A stretch of 64,000 nucleotides of DNA from contig NC_133116.1 of assembly GCF_022965805.1 (NCBI RefSeq), positions 1,240,001 through 1,304,000 on the forward strand, read 5' to 3'. The position numbers were made by a program, and so were the translations under genes. Positions 10,910 through 23,484 of the stretch are shown piece after piece. The DNA is from Primulina eburnea (Eukaryota > Streptophyta > Magnoliopsida > Lamiales > Gesneriaceae). The notes under the pieces are model-generated. The model had not been told where the DNA came from and did not search any database. It was given only the letters and a program-made list of their open reading frames with translations. Each line of letters begins with the position of its first letter. Within the stretch, counting starts at the first letter, position 1.

Positions 10910-12079
10910 TCAAGTAGGAGTATTTGCTCGACCGATTGAGTCGAGGCCCTCGGTCCTGCTTCGTACTATCCTATGGAACACTTCTCTAACTTGGCGTTCC
11001 AATGGATCCAGTCCATCCTTTACAGCTTCATAAACTAATCCTAATTCTTGAACCCTTTGCTTCAGTTCTCCTTCCTTTTCCTCTGTCAGTGGGAACTGAA
11101 TTGAATCAATCAATTCATTCATGTGCCGGGTGCATATCTCAATATCATGAATCTCCTTCATCAACCCACAAGCATTTCTTCTGTCCCGTTTCTTAGAATC
11201 CTCCAAGATTCTATCATGAAGGGAAATAATTGGAGCAGCCCAAATGAACTGCCTTGGCACCACAAAATGTGTCTGAAGGCCACGGTCCTGACAGGGGATT
11301 GCTGCCACTAGCGCCCACATCACAAATAGAAGCACATAGTTGATAGTGAAAACAGCCACATTTAGTCCATTGGTGGATGCAATCTCATTTGTTCGTGGAG
11401 CCACCAAATTGTTGCTAATTGCTTGGAGCTGCCTAGCAGCAGACCAAGACCTTGAAACGCTCCACGAGAGTGACCTGAAATGAACAAAAGGCCTCTCCCT
11501 CTGTACATTATTGCGACCAAAAGATCTGTTTCTATGTGCGACAGCCGTGTTTGATTCTTTTTCATCAAGCATCCCAATCGCCAAATCAATTAGCGCCTTC
11601 TTCGCACGGCGAAACTGACCTTCTCCAATGCTCCTTTGGTTACCTAGCGCACACAAAACAATCTCCAGCTGTTTCTGCCACTGCTTGATCTGCTCAATCC
11701 CGTCACGGAGAGCATTACAAACATCCAAAGCCTTTATGCTCCTCTCAAAGAACTCTGAAATGTATTTGTCCATTGGAGGCCTATTCAAACAGACCTTGTT
11801 GTTGAAGACGATCACTCTGAATTCCTCTTGACAGCAGAGGAATGCGTCTAAAAGTTTTCGAATCCATGGGATCGAGAGCAGCTGATCGGAATCTGCTGCC
11901 GCTAAATCTTGGAATCTTTCGGCTACTTGTCTCTGGAAGGCTAGAAATTCGGTTTCTTGACCAGTGGCTTCGTGTGGAGACTCCATGGAGTGGACCTGAT
12001 AACGGCGTATGCTTAAAATGGAAAACCCAAAGGATGAAGATAACGACGAGGATGACTCTGGAAAGTCTGTCGCCGGCAT
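10910..12079 (-). CDS. ROH1: ROH1/BYPASS1-family protein (DUF793)
   Basis: A single-exon frame of 389 aa. The N-terminus [10 protein letters not shown]...SILSIRR is the family start, which is why the first ATG is chosen over the internal HSMESPHE Met. Family blocks in order: [20 protein letters not shown] (about 69-88), [20 protein letters not shown] (about 102-121), [18 protein letters not shown] (about 128-145) and [17 protein letters not shown] (about 152-168). A hydrophobic segment follows at about 240-262 ([20 protein letters not shown]). The C-terminal quarter is helical and charged, with coiled-coil character. ROH1 proteins interact with the exocyst subunit Exo70 and RING proteins, and BYPASS1 relatives restrain a root-derived mobile signal. 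Length and single-exon structure fit the family. Nothing looks broken. Confidence 0.85.
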   Translation of the reverse strand: MPATDFPESSSSLSSSFGFSILSIRRYQVHSMESPHEATGQETEFLAFQRQVAERFQDLAAADSDQLLSIPWIRKLLDAFLCCQEEFRVIVFNNKVCLNRPPMDKYISEFFERSIKALDVCNALRDGIEQIKQWQKQLEIVLCALGNQRSIGEGQFRRAKKALIDLAIGMLDEKESNTAVAHRNRSFGRNNVQRERPFVHFRSLSWSVSRSWSAARQLQAISNNLVAPRTNEIASTNGLNVAVFTINYVLLFVMWALVAAIPCQDRGLQTHFVVPRQFIWAAPIISLHDRILEDSKKRDRRNACGLMKEIHDIEICTRHMNELIDSIQFPLTEEKEGELKQRVQELGLVYEAVKDGLDPLERQVREVFHRIVRSRTEGLDSIGRANTPT

Positions 12080-12640
12080 CTCTCAGATTACATATAACCG
12101 AAAGACTGAATCTTTCAATAAAAATGTTGAAAAAGCACGCAGTAGGAATTTAGACTCAATATGCCCAGTTACAGTAAAAAAGATAAAAACTTTTGATTTT
12201 TGGTCAAAACGTTAATACAATTTGCTCAAGTCATAAATTATGGGGGAAAAAGAAACACAACCTCAGCTGACGATAGGAAACACGAATATAGGGAGTGTCT
12301 TGAACTCTCACAGGCCCACGACCGAATAGGCGGAAAATTTTGGGAATAAATTAAGCCAAACCCAGAAGAAGCCAAATTGAAAACATCACCAAAAATACCT
12401 AAAAATTGATAGAAATGTAAAACGATGACATTAAAATTTCAAGAAATCTTCACCACAAAAACCACCCAGTTTGAACGAACGCACGCCAAAAAAATCAACA
12501 TCCCAGTACAGTCAATGATAAGAGAAGTGGGTTATAGGATCAAAATAATCCAATAACAATGAAGGAGAAGGAAAGAGAAATTTCGAAAGAGGATATTTTG
12601 AAACCCTAATGAAAAGGAGTGGCTTATATGGGGTGAAGAT
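12080..12640 (-). promoter_or_regulatory. Probable leader and promoter of the ROH1-like gene
   Basis: On the minus strand, CCATATAAGCC (near 12630) looks like a TATA element. It is followed by CATTAGGGTTTCAAAATATC, typical of a plant 5' UTR start, about 520 bases before the ATG. A spliced 5' UTR is possible, but I could not fix intron borders. Confidence 0.35.
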
Positions 12641-13324
12641 TGAACCGTGCATTGAATGCTTGTTGGCAAAGGAAGAGAATATTCATTTCTCTTGATGAAT
12701 AGGTCTCATCTCCTAATTTTACTCTAAATTTAAACAAACATAATAAATCCAAACACTAATTTGAAAAACTTTAGCAATATACCAAAAATTGATATAAAAA
12801 AAAAATTTATAACACTATCAAAATATAATATCAATAAAACATAAAAAATAAATAAATATTCAAAATACCTATGCAATGAATCTATATTTATATTATACCC
12901 AAAATTACAATATATACAAACTATGTGTCAAAAAATGTTATTTATTTTGGAGGTTATTTAGACTATGCATTTGACTTTTTTTATTATGAATAAAAAAAAA
13001 AGGTATTGGCAATGACTTGTGTCCATGACTGCCCTTGCACGTCAAATACTGCTGTTGACATTCAATCTTAGTTATTATTATTTTGCATAATAGTTTGAAT
13101 AATAACGAATAATCAATGAAAGTATATTTAATTAATTAACTCATAATAAAATGCCTATATCTAATCATAGGCTGCTGTACCTCAGTTGCATGCTCACCAA
13201 ACTAAAGGAAAGCACATTAGCTGTCATTTAAAAGTGAGCCCGTATCAAATTTGACAACCACGGCAAGATGGCACTCGATCTTTACCTTTGCTTTATTTAA
13301 TCAATTTTCTGACTTTGAAATGTT
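12641..13324. other. AT-rich spacer
   Basis: Strongly AT-rich, with poly-A runs near 12799 and 12991. No gene seen. Confidence 0.5.
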
Positions 13325-15249
13325 CAAGTTCGACCGGTCCATCATCATGACCAATTTCAACCACCTGACGATTCACCATACCAGAAAGCAACACATTTGT
13401 TAGTAACAAACCCAGAAATTTTCACTATAATATGATAAAGATCTTTAATACAATCCAATGTATTAAAGATCCTTTGGGACTGTTTGGGATACTCTTGCTC
13501 TTGCAACATTGATTCTTTTGTAAAACTTGAGATGAAGCATAGGGGCAGCTACTTAGAGATGCTTTCTCCAGTGTCGAGGACATCATTCTAGGACACTTCA
13601 GCAACAAATATGCTACCTGAATCGGGTGCATGCTAAAACGTCCCTATGGGAACTCTGCAGTAGAAATGGACAATAATCAGAATTCAAGAAACTAAAAACA
13701 GCCCCTTTTAAATTGTTCTACTCTGCTTGCGTAGTCATTTTCCACTGCACCACAAGTAGTAACTATAACGAATTTCTGCATATGCTGACACATTTGGGAT
13801 ATCAGATATGATAGCTTATGCACGTTTATTTAAAAGAGAATCAGGTCACGGTGATGAAGGAAAAAAAACCTTGCCAATCCAAGCCAGTTCGAATCTCCCC
13901 TAAATGAAAATGATTTCTTGCTCTCTCCATAGTCCACAGAACACTTACAAAGTAAGTTGAAATCAATCTGTTATCAAAGATCATTACAGGGTAATCTTTG
14001 GAAAATTCTGTCGCCTTCACAAAACACATCTATCGCACAATTTTCATTTTAAGTGTGACCAATAGTACATAGTGAAGGAGCGACTACCAAAAATATGATG
14101 TCAAAATTTGAGGTCCATTCTATCACAAAAGTACTAACCCATAATTAACCCCTTGCACATATATATGATCAGGATCAACTGATGGAAAAGCAAGTCCAGT
14201 AATCTGCAGAATACGAGGGGACAAGCAAATGCCAGTCAATCAAATTTTAGCCAAAACAGTTTCATATAGAATGTTTAAAATACTTGTATAAAATAACAAG
14301 TCTTTTATGTCCAATGTCACTATTACAAGATACGAAGCAAAGTGCAATGGTTACAGAGACTCCATATATGCAACGACTATGGAGGTGTGAAAAAAAAAAT
14401 GCACGAGGGACAGATAACCTCGTATTTTGAGCAGTTCAGCCACCTGGCCACAGCTGACCATCTGCACTCAGTTTAGGACAAAATGGCTCACCGTTAATCC
14501 AAGCATTGGCACATTATAATATTCATTTCATGGGACAATTCTTAGTTCAGGTATTTGACAATCCCACAAACCTGAGAGGATCATAAACAGTCACATTATG
14601 ATCCGCTCCACCAGTAGCAATGTAACCAGATGAAGATGTATTGACTGCACATAACATATCCCCAACGGATCCCACTATTCTATGCACACAGCCTCCGTTC
14701 TGTTGTATTCACAAGTCCAATATACTAATCTGTAGCAGGGAATGAGATGAAACAATGCATTAACACCAAACATGGAACAGTCATTTGAGATCTACTCAAC
14801 AAGTTTGACGCAGTAAATTAAAGAATCCATTCAGCTCAATATATGCAACTGTTCATACTTTATAGACTCTGGTTCAATAATCCAAACTTGACCTCCCTTC
14901 TAACAATAAATTATATGTCTGTATATAGAGGATATAAAGAAACAAATCAATGATACTCTTTTCAGAAACTTGAATCCCCGGTTACTTACAGGAGGTAGGA
15001 ATCAACTTAAGTATGCTTGCACTTAAATTCAAGAAAAACTGGCAAATTCATGTAATGTATTCATTAATGCTTATCTAACAAGACAAAGACAATCCTAGAC
15101 CAACTCCAACTTTAATTTTTTGTCATAAACTCAAAGCTCGTAACTATCTCACATTTAAGCACATAAAGGTGCATACTCGGATTTTGTATATTCGTGACTC
15201 GTGAGCTTGGGGCAATGTAAACCCAGCAAGAAGTCTTGTCCTCGTTCAC
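13325..15249 (-). pseudogene. WD40/beta-propeller-like gene remnant
   Basis: Minus-strand coding islands in order: 15249-15177 (VNEDKTSCWVYIAPSS), 14699-14572 (begins NGGCVH; includes GYIATGGADHNVTVYDPLR, a WD-type blade), 14203-14139 (ITGLAFPSVDPDHIYVQGV), about 13965-13870 (first VFCGLWRE, then after a one-base shift SKKSFSFRGDSNWLGLAR), 13600-13560, and 13375-13325 (VVEIGHDDGPVELEHFKV). Several islands have good GT-AG borders, but phases do not agree between them. One exon carries an internal frameshift, and parts expected between islands are missing. The blade 'ATGGADHNVTVYDP' is the clearest WD-repeat signature. I cannot name the family; it is a multi-exon, non-processed copy. A functional gene with exons I mis-assigned is possible but less likely given the frameshift. 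Confidence 0.5.
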
Positions 15250-15546
15250 CTGAATCCAAACAATTACCACCCACATGAATATTAAAATTAAGGACATACA
15301 CCGCTAAGGAATAATAAAGCAAGATCTTCCTTCTGGATTTATTGGTGTGGTGCGCGTGTTTTCGTAACAGAAGGACGAGGTAGACACGCTATCTTGCTGT
15401 AACACTATTTCGAAAGGTTGGTTTTTTGTGAAACGGTAAACACTGTAACTTTGTTAGCGTATCATAGGCTAAATTGGTCTTGGATTGGAGATGACCTTAG
15501 CCTCCAACATTCTTTGCTGTGCGGTGTTGATTTACTTTGGGTTATT

Positions 15547-15995
15547 TACTTCCCTCTTAGGCGTCTTGCACATTGCACTAACCACTATAAAAAAAAATTT
15601 AGGGACAAAAGATAATTAGAATAAGAGAAGACGCGAATCTCTTTATTAATTAAAGTTGGCCTGATGAAAGAACCTCTTTCATATATATATATGTGGACGA
15701 AGCTGAAGAGCCTCACCACATTCCATCAATTGTTCATGAATACTTCTTGAATATATCTCAATTCTCAACCAAAGTGGCATTTCAACGGATCGAAAACATA
15801 AAAGATTAATTCATTTTTTTATTAAGGAAAGGATGGAGATTCTCGCTTCCATTTCGTCCACTCCTGCTCTAGGAGAGGCTTCCTTCTTAGACGTCTTGCA
15901 CGTTCCACTAACAGATATAAAAAACTTCAGGGACTATAGATAATTAAAATAAGAGATAAGACACCTATCTCTTTAATTCTTATTTTAAAATTGGC
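15547..15995. repeat. Direct duplication, two diverged units about 335 bp apart
   Basis: Blocks at 15547-15665 and 15880-15995 share, in the same order, CTTCTTAG(G/A)CGTCTTGCAC, CACTAAC, a short A-run, AGGGAC, AGATAATTA and AATAAGAGA. Both keep the spacing and orientation, so this is a local tandem duplication of noncoding DNA. Nature unknown. Confidence 0.6.
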
Positions 15996-16259
15996 AAGAA
16001 TATCTATTAGCTCACCAGATGCAATTTTTTTTTTGCAAAAAACTCCAAATATTTTTTCCCCAAGGAAAAATCTCTTTTCTATTACTTGCACTCGTGGATA
16101 CATTTTTTTTTTGGGGGATACAAATGGAATATCAAAATGGCTATGGAAGTCCTCCATTAAAAAAAAAAAAATCAATCGATAAGCAAGAGTTTCACTTCAC
16201 TACTCTCATATGTCTTGTTCTTGAATCAGGAACCAACCATGCTACGGTAAACTATTAAA
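15996..16259. other. Spacer with A/T homopolymers
   Basis: Contains several runs of 8-11 A or T. The open frames here are accidental. Confidence 0.5.
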
Positions 16260-17860
16260 ACAGTATTTGGGCGTCAAAATATTTAACATCGACCTACAGC
16301 CGCACTGGCCAGGACTAAACACATGCAGAGCCGGCAAGGCTCGATCACACAACTATCAATTCAAAACATCGTAAAGGTAATAGGACAGCTACACGAGGCA
16401 TCTCCCCGGTAAATGTATGACTCCATATAATATACATATATATCTGGGAACTCTCAACCCTGACTCGACGACTGGGCACCTCTACCTGACGCTCCCCCAG
16501 ACGCGTCAAATCCTCCTGGATAACCTGCTATGGCATCAAAAACAACCACAGCATAAAAAGAAACGAGGGGTCAGGCCCCAGTACGACGAACCAGTAAAAT
16601 TATGACAATTATAACTGACGTGAAATAAAATCAAGTAACATGTCATAATATGCAATGCAATGCGTGTCGGTAACAATGAAATAACGGATACCAAAACGGA
16701 GTCCAATAAAACGCATCAGCAACAGAAACAGTGGCCACCCGTGCCAGGACTGCAGCAACGTAATAGCATGCCGCCGCTCATCCATGCACGTAGCATCGAG
16801 GGTCCGGTAGCGACCCGGTCAGTCCTCGAGCAGTCATCAGGAGAGTGCTAATCCTATCACTCGTTCCATCGATAAGATGTCAGGAGTGATCTATCCTATC
16901 ACTCGCATCCAAAGATGACGCAACATCTCAACAGATCAGCAATGATAGCAATCAACGGAGTCAAGGCTCGAAATGCTATGTATCAACTCAAATAAATGCA
17001 TGAGTGCAATCACGTATTCACAGAGGCACATAAAGCACGCAACAACTCATTACAATATACTTAACGTCATTCCACATCGCTATAGACGTCATAAGAAAAC
17101 GGTTCATACGTACCTCAACTGACTTTAATTTACCACAAAATATCTTAAATATTTCTCGAAACTCCAATCCTGTGGCAAAATTATTTATTGCACATCAATT
17201 CCTATCTTAGTGAAATAATCAAGGAATTTATCGTAATTAATTCCAAAATTCACACTAAATTTCCAGAACTTATAATTTCAATTCACAACATCTTAACAGT
17301 GTCCGACTAGTGCATGCATAGCTCAAGAGTCGAAATATCCCAATTTATAAATCTGAAATTCGAAATTCAGCAACTAAATTCTGAAAAAGTCGATAAATAC
17401 CTCGAATCGACTCAATAATTCACCTACAATCAATAATATAACATATATCAATTGTTGGAATTAGAATTATTCAAAATACCCAAATTCAAAACCCTAAATC
17501 CCGAAATATACCGCTGAAATTTCGAAACGTGCTCAAAACTTCGAGTTCAAGCTTCAAATAGCATAACCAAAGCTTTCTTCCCAATTCTCCGGCGAAAACA
17601 GGCGGCGGTCTCCGACGGGTTTCCGAGAACCGTGAGTTTTCTGCGAAATTTCGGTATCAATGGATAGCTCTCGTCGAGAGGATTCCGAATATGTATTTAC
17701 TGTAATTTTTCGGCGACCGGAGCGGCTAAAATCGAAGGATGAAATTTCGAAATATGTTGAAGAAATAGAAGAGCTCGGCGGATGCAGTCGGGGAGAGAGA
17801 AAGGAATTTCGTAATTATCATTTCTTTTTCTTTTATTTATTTATTTAACTTATTTACTTA
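16260..17860 (-). repeat. LTR-retrotransposon-like noncoding block
   Basis: Compared with its surroundings this block is GC-richer and non-coding. On the minus strand it contains repeated GAGTGATAGGAT motifs (near 16850-16910) and CTGGGGCCTGACCCCTCG and GGGGGAGCGTCAGGTAGAGG landmarks, which I associate with long U3/R/U5 regions of plant gypsy LTRs. No coding domain or paired LTR is visible, so this is a remnant call from character and memory. Confidence 0.4.
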
Positions 17861-19405
17861 AGACAAATGGGCTGGGCTTTGGGGAAACTTTGGGCTGGGC
17901 TCTCACATCGATCGTACTCTATCGAAACAGCTATTCAAGAATATGAAGAGCATTGTTCATATAATAATAATTATCAATTATACGTATTAGTCAACTTCTT
18001 AATCTGTATATTAAAGGATAATTCATAATTCATGATTCTTTTCTTGATAATATGCATGCACATTACGTCTTATTCTTAAATGGCTGCTAAATTCAATAAT
18101 TGATACTCATCATTTGAATAATAATTATAACATTTCCATTTTACGTACACTGATTCCGATAATAATATTGGAGGGTCTATTTGCCAATATTCTCGAAAAG
18201 TAGATGGTCTATTTTAATTTTCCCTTTAATTTTAGAATGTGCATGCATGGCTTTTATCCATAATACTAAATCTGGGTTAATCATAAAAAATTTAAAATTT
18301 TCTGATCAAGTAAAGAACTACTTGAGCGACTTGCAAGGTATTTTCATTTAGATGGTAAAGAGTAATTCTTAAAATATAATTTTAGGAAGTTCATTGAATC
18401 TATAAATTAACTATATATAAAGATTGAAGTCCGACTTTGTTAAACAAATTAGTTTTTACGAAAATAATCTATTCATTTAGATAAGTAATATTTTTAATAT
18501 AATTTACTCATAATTACAATATCTAACATACTCTAAAAATTCACATATTATCTATACAAATAACATATCTAATATAATATCATAATTTATATATATTGGA
18601 CTCTTCGTTACACCCTCGCAAGGTACCACTACCAGCTTCATACGGGGTACGTACGTAGTAACTAAATGGGATTTATTGTTTGACGGTATGTGTTTTCCTT
18701 GTTTAAAGACTTTATGGGGAGTATACTGCTGCATGCCCCACAGTCGGCCTGCCATCGGGTCCACGTTCTCACCTAACCAGGCAACATTGCACCTCTTTTT
18801 CCTCAGATTGGATATTTCCATGTTACCCCCTTTCTATTTCATTCCTCTGAACCACCTTCCCTAAGACCCGTTCAAACCTAGCTCAAATTTAACCTCTAAC
18901 TCTTCATTATTTACTTATCAAGTGATTACCAAGAGCGTTCATTAATAAGGCTTCATCATGTCTTAATTAATATTATCAGAATCTTTTAATCGTATTAAAA
19001 ATGAGAATAATTGTATGGATCTTAATTCATAACATTTATATATATCAATCGATATCAACTTCAATAATTTTAACCAAAGGTTGTCCATACTAATTTGATG
19101 AATATTTTTAGGATGAGTACATAAATAAATATGCATTTTATAAAAACCAATTTGTCCCGAGGAATACAATATTGAATGGGGCATGCACATTGAATTTCAT
19201 GTTACTCAGTTGAAGATAAAACATTGTGGTACAAAAATTGCATTTAATTCCTCCATTCTTTCCACCTCTCCTTGTTGTTCTTTGTCTTGCCTCTCCCACA
19301 TATACTTCAGACACAAGCTTCCCCAATGTTTCACTTTTTATTTTTGTATCCTTGCATGGTGCCACAGCCACATTTATTAGCAAAACAATCTTTCACCAAC
19401 TAACC
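17861..19405. other. AT-rich spacer upstream of the IDA-type gene
   Basis: Nothing gene-like. Presumably contains distal promoter elements of the peptide gene at 19.54 kb. Confidence 0.45.
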
Positions 19406-19415
19406 CTATATAAAC
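19406..19415 (+). promoter_or_regulatory. TATA box of the IDA-type gene
   Basis: CTATATAAAC lies 125 bases before the ATG at 19540, followed by a C/A-rich leader typical of plant 5' UTRs. Confidence 0.6.
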
Positions 19416-19539
19416 TATTTCAATTTGCACACACACCGCTCACCATCCATCTCAAAAATATTAAACTTCAATCTTTCTCCCACTTCTCCCCCATTAAACC
19501 CAATCTTGTGTTTTCATATGCTCTCCGCACCCATTTGAG

Positions 19540-19791
19540 ATGGGCAAAAAATCTCAAAAAATCCCCATTTTACTCCTTTATGTGTTCATGTTTCTTGCTA
19601 ATCACCACCACCATGCAAATGGGGTTAGACATACACAATTCTCCAAGATTAAGCCTCAAACTCATCATAACCATATGATCTCTCCAAACACTTTATTGGG
19701 GTTCTTGCCTAAAGGAGTCCCTATACCGCCTTCTGCTCCCTCCAAGAGGCACAATGATATCGGATTGCAGGGCCGAGACCGTTCACCTTGA
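19540..19791 (+). CDS. IDA: IDA-type secreted abscission peptide precursor
   Basis: A single-exon frame of 83 aa. Residues 1 to about 28 are a signal peptide (KIPILLLYVFMFLANHHHHANG). A variable His/Lys-rich spacer follows. Residues about 53-71 form the conserved EPIP motif GFLPKGVPIPPSAPSKRHN, whose core PIPPSAPSKRHN equals the mature IDA peptide recognised by HAESA/HSL receptor kinases in Arabidopsis. It then ends with a short tail (DIGLQGRDRSP). The central Pro (hydroxylation site) and the terminal HN are kept. IDA peptides trigger cell separation in floral organ abscission and lateral root emergence, acting in the apoplast. The core is closer to IDA than to IDL6/7 forms. The length fits the family. 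The start is the only ATG giving a signal peptide. A TATA box sits 125 bases upstream. Confidence 0.92.
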   Translation: MGKKSQKIPILLLYVFMFLANHHHHANGVRHTQFSKIKPQTHHNHMISPNTLLGFLPKGVPIPPSAPSKRHNDIGLQGRDRSP

Positions 19792-19794
19792 AGT

Positions 19795-19814
19795 CACACA
19801 CACACACACACACA
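19795..19814. repeat. (CA)n microsatellite
   Basis: About ten CA units directly after the stop codon of the IDA-type gene, in its 3' UTR. Confidence 0.9.
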
Positions 19815-20845
19815 AAACGATACGCATATTTACTTACAGTTAAAAGATTCTGTAGTTATATTATTAGTTCTTATACATGCTTGAATATATATTATTCTTC
19901 CTCTTCAAGAAGGAAGTAGATTGAAGAGGAAATATTTGTGTCTGCTGCTGTAAATATGAATGGATGAGTGTTTCTTTGATTAGGTATGTGACTTTGGAAA
20001 TTGGTGGTTTGATTGTAGGGAAAAAATATACAAAGGATTTATAAGCGATCATTAATCATGTGCACAAGTTCTCTGCTATTATAATGCTTCTTTAAATGAG
20101 AAGGGATTGACCATTTAATTTATACAGAAATTCTCTGTTGTTAGTTAATTAGCTGTATCGCATTTCATTGCTTTGTGCTCCATTTACTTTCGAAATTCTC
20201 GAATTTTTTTTGGGATAAATTAAAATTCTTCTAAGAGCAGATTAAATATACGGGTTTGTTGAGGTATGCGTACGCTAATTTAATGCATGCATTGACAAAA
20301 TTTGGTAATTTATTTATTTTTATTGTTATTATATTTTGATATAATTCGTCGTGTTGCAGGACTTGTGTTCTCCTTATTAACCAACGTACCAAGTACAAAA
20401 ACGCAACCATGCTGTATACATATTAAAATACCAAAATTCTATTTTACTTGAGAAATCGAGAAGTGTCAAGCTCAATTTGTGCCTTAAATATTTATTTTTT
20501 CAATCATTTTAAAAATAGACTTTTTGTTTTGTGAAAAATTGCTCCTGACAGCCCGCCAGGCCATGATTATAATTAATTGTTCGATGGAAATATTGTACTT
20601 CATGTATCATTTAACAATTTTAATAAATAATATAAAATTAGCATGTTCTTTCTGTATTCCACATAGCAACTTTGAAATTTAATCGGGTTTGAATTTACTG
20701 CCGGCCAAACCAATTACGTAATTTCAAACACACTACCGAATGCCAAACAAAAGTTTACAATAATGTATACTTTTTTCAGTCAACTATATGCTATAAAATT
20801 AAAAGGCGAAGTGACAAGAGATTTTAGTAATTTATTAAAAAATTT

Positions 20846-20894
<49 letters not shown>

Positions 20895-21939
20895 TTAACA
20901 GGAAAGCTTAAAGCGATTAATCCTCTCTCATGATTTTTGTATGCTGAAAACACATAACATGACAACGGTTTAGGTCCCAGATTTGAGATGAGATATCGAG
21001 TTCAAAACTTAATTATATCAAACAAGCTATAAGAAAAATGAACGGGGGCAGGAGAAAATGAGAATAGAGCAAAAATAAGTAAATTTGATGTAAAATTTTG
21101 TCAAAATGGTTTATGTAATTATCAATAATTTTGTTCAATATTTTACCCGAATAATCAGCATCAGTACTCGTGCTTCAGTTTGTTGCTATTTTATTCCTTT
21201 TTGCTGATGAAACCAGAATCTCGCGTGGATCGTTTTATTGAAGTAGTTTTTCTTATCCCTTAGACCAACTCTATTATATGAAACAACGAAACCCTTTATT
21301 TAATATGATATATATTGTTAAATTTGTCTTACAACAAAATAAGTAATTTAAAAGATTGATATATTATATCGAATACGTTATAACATGTATCATGAATGAC
21401 GCCGATATTTTTTATTTGCTGATATCAATACATTTTTCACTTTAAAAAATTCATTCTTGTAATATTACATCGCAATCACTGTTCAATATGTAACAAGCAA
21501 TGTTTTTATGACAGTAAAATAATACGCAGGGCAGGAATGCCCATTTGGTAGAAAACATTTTGTTTGACTACAAATATAATACATACCTAAAGGCGGGCCT
21601 ATTCACTTGGAAAGTGACGATTTTTTACCAAAAAAAAAAGTTCTCTTCGAGATGAAGAATTCAACCACAAAAGGAATCATAAAATATTCAAAAGTTTTGA
21701 GATGGAAACAACAAAAGAACAACCAATCTAATCTAGGAGAAAAACTATATGAAATATATTATACATTACGGTATTCCTCAGATTTTTTTATTTTTTATTT
21801 CACATATATTAATAAAATAATAAGACAAGGAGACAAGGTTGTAGCTCAACTCGCAATTTATTCACTTGTTGATTCATAAGTTCGTTGATCTTCAAACTTT
21901 CGGCACTTGTTTTCGAAGAAGAAAGTCTTGATATTGGTG
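19815..21939. other. AT-rich spacer
   Basis: No gene supported. The open frames at 21607 and 21989 are short and featureless. Holds the TA microsatellite listed separately. Confidence 0.45.
20848..20890. repeat. (AT)n microsatellite
   Basis: An uninterrupted AT run of about 43 bases. Confidence 0.95.
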
Positions 21940-23010
21940 TGTTGCAGATCATCGAGGACTACGCTTTCTTGACAAGGTTGATACGCCTTTGAATTCAAAC
22001 TCGATGATATTTGTACAGACTGCATCGGCTTTTTCCCCTTGTTTTGCTACTTTTTTATCCAACTGTTCGATCAAATCAAGGCTACATGGAACAGCCGATT
22101 TCTCCAATCTAAATAAAATCAGCCTTATGCAACTTTTCCTTGTTTTCTGTAGAAAGAGGTGGAACAGTGTTATTTCTCCGGCATTTTACCCCAGCTTCAG
22201 CCACCTTGCTTAGTTTAGCAAAACAAGAATCACATACACGATATGATTTGCTGGGATTAGGTGTCAATGAAACCCTTATGGTTTTTTGTGAACTACAAGC
22301 ATGACAGTGTACTATACCACAATTTTATAGCAATCGTGCCTTTTCTGGTGAAACCAAACGTCTGTCTACATGCAGAGCATTGGGACTGCTCGACTCCTGA
22401 AACCCCTTTGTGTTTACATACAGCAGCAATGTCATTTGTACCACAGGCAATGGATTTAACATGATGATCCTTTAGTGCATTGAGAAATGTTGGTATCTTT
22501 CTGTCTTCTATATCTCCATGGCCCAACCTCGCATTAGCTCATTTAGCCCATGTGTACACCTCATTTTTTGATGTCAACACAGCCACGTGATATTCCCCCG
22601 CAAGCGATCTGTACAACAGATTCACCAATAATGTTATCGTCCACCATCAAAATAATCAGGTCATTAATTATCTTTACGTCAAAATATAGGCCTTCATCAC
22701 TCCATCCATCAATTTTTGAATGCCCGGCTTGGCTAGATGATATCAATGTCTTAAGACCTGCTATCCAGATCTCTGCCTCAACTATGTCCTTGCTAGTAAC
22801 ATAACAAGAATGCAATTGGTAGGCCGAATATTCAACAATTGTAAAATGTAAATAGAAAATGAGGAAGAGAACTTGCTTGTCACCTACCAGATCAAGGGAT
22901 CTGTTCCCGTTGTATAAGAGGGAGAATGACAAATATTATTTTTCGGGGCACAGGTACCTTCGGAAAACGGCCTGGTGAAATTTGAAAAGTTCACTAAAAC
23001 CATTAGAATG
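21940..23010 (-). pseudogene. PH-RCC1-FYVE (PRAF) pseudogene, internally deleted
   Basis: Minus-strand order: start of a PH domain (AVFRRYLCPEK, then an in-frame stop, then FSLLYNGNRSLDL); an unspliced intron (about 22895-22800); the end of the PH domain (EAEIWIAGLKTLISSSQ, KIDGWSDEGLYFD); then a jump to the last RCC1 repeats (YHVAVLTSKNEVYTWAK with a stop; [35 protein letters not shown]). The FYVE start ([16 protein letters not shown]) follows, its later cysteines out of frame, then the post-FYVE block KSYRVCDSCFAKLSKVAEAG. Most RCC1 repeats are missing. Intact PRAF proteins couple phosphoinositide binding (PH, FYVE) with RCC1-type regulation. Here stops, frameshifts and a large deletion rule out a full product. 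The retained intron shows it arose by DNA duplication, not retroposition. Confidence 0.85.
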
Positions 23011-23484
23011 AAATGCCAGATATAAGATGTACAACCCAAGGCACAAACTGAAGTGAAGAAGAAATAACAACAATCAAGATAAATCAAATTTAACTTACGA
23101 CTGGGTTCGAACACCATGGACCCAAAATGTTTCTTGACCACCATTATTTGTACTAGGCTGCCAGTGTTAGTCCTTTGTTGATATAGTTTTCATTTGGGCC
23201 GTAAAATCAAGTGCCAAGTATAAGCATAAAATTGGCCTAATTGAATCCCAACCCCACTAAATCGAGAAAGAAGTCCATAACCATATAAAATGGGCCCATA
23301 TCGTAAAGCGAACGTTTGTCCGCGTCGTCACCATCATGGGTAACTCGCACATCTTCACCATTGTAGCCCAGAAACTCGTTCTCCACTGATTAATATAGAT
23401 TTGTAATTTTCCCAGTACCTATCGAAAGCAACGATACATCGAGATATGATGTCACCTGTCATATATCTATCGAGTAAGAGGGTT

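Noticed and set aside
17660..17848. 62-codon frame starting MDSSRREDSEY
   Set aside because: Lies in the LTR-like block, and its end runs into a T-rich tract. No motif.
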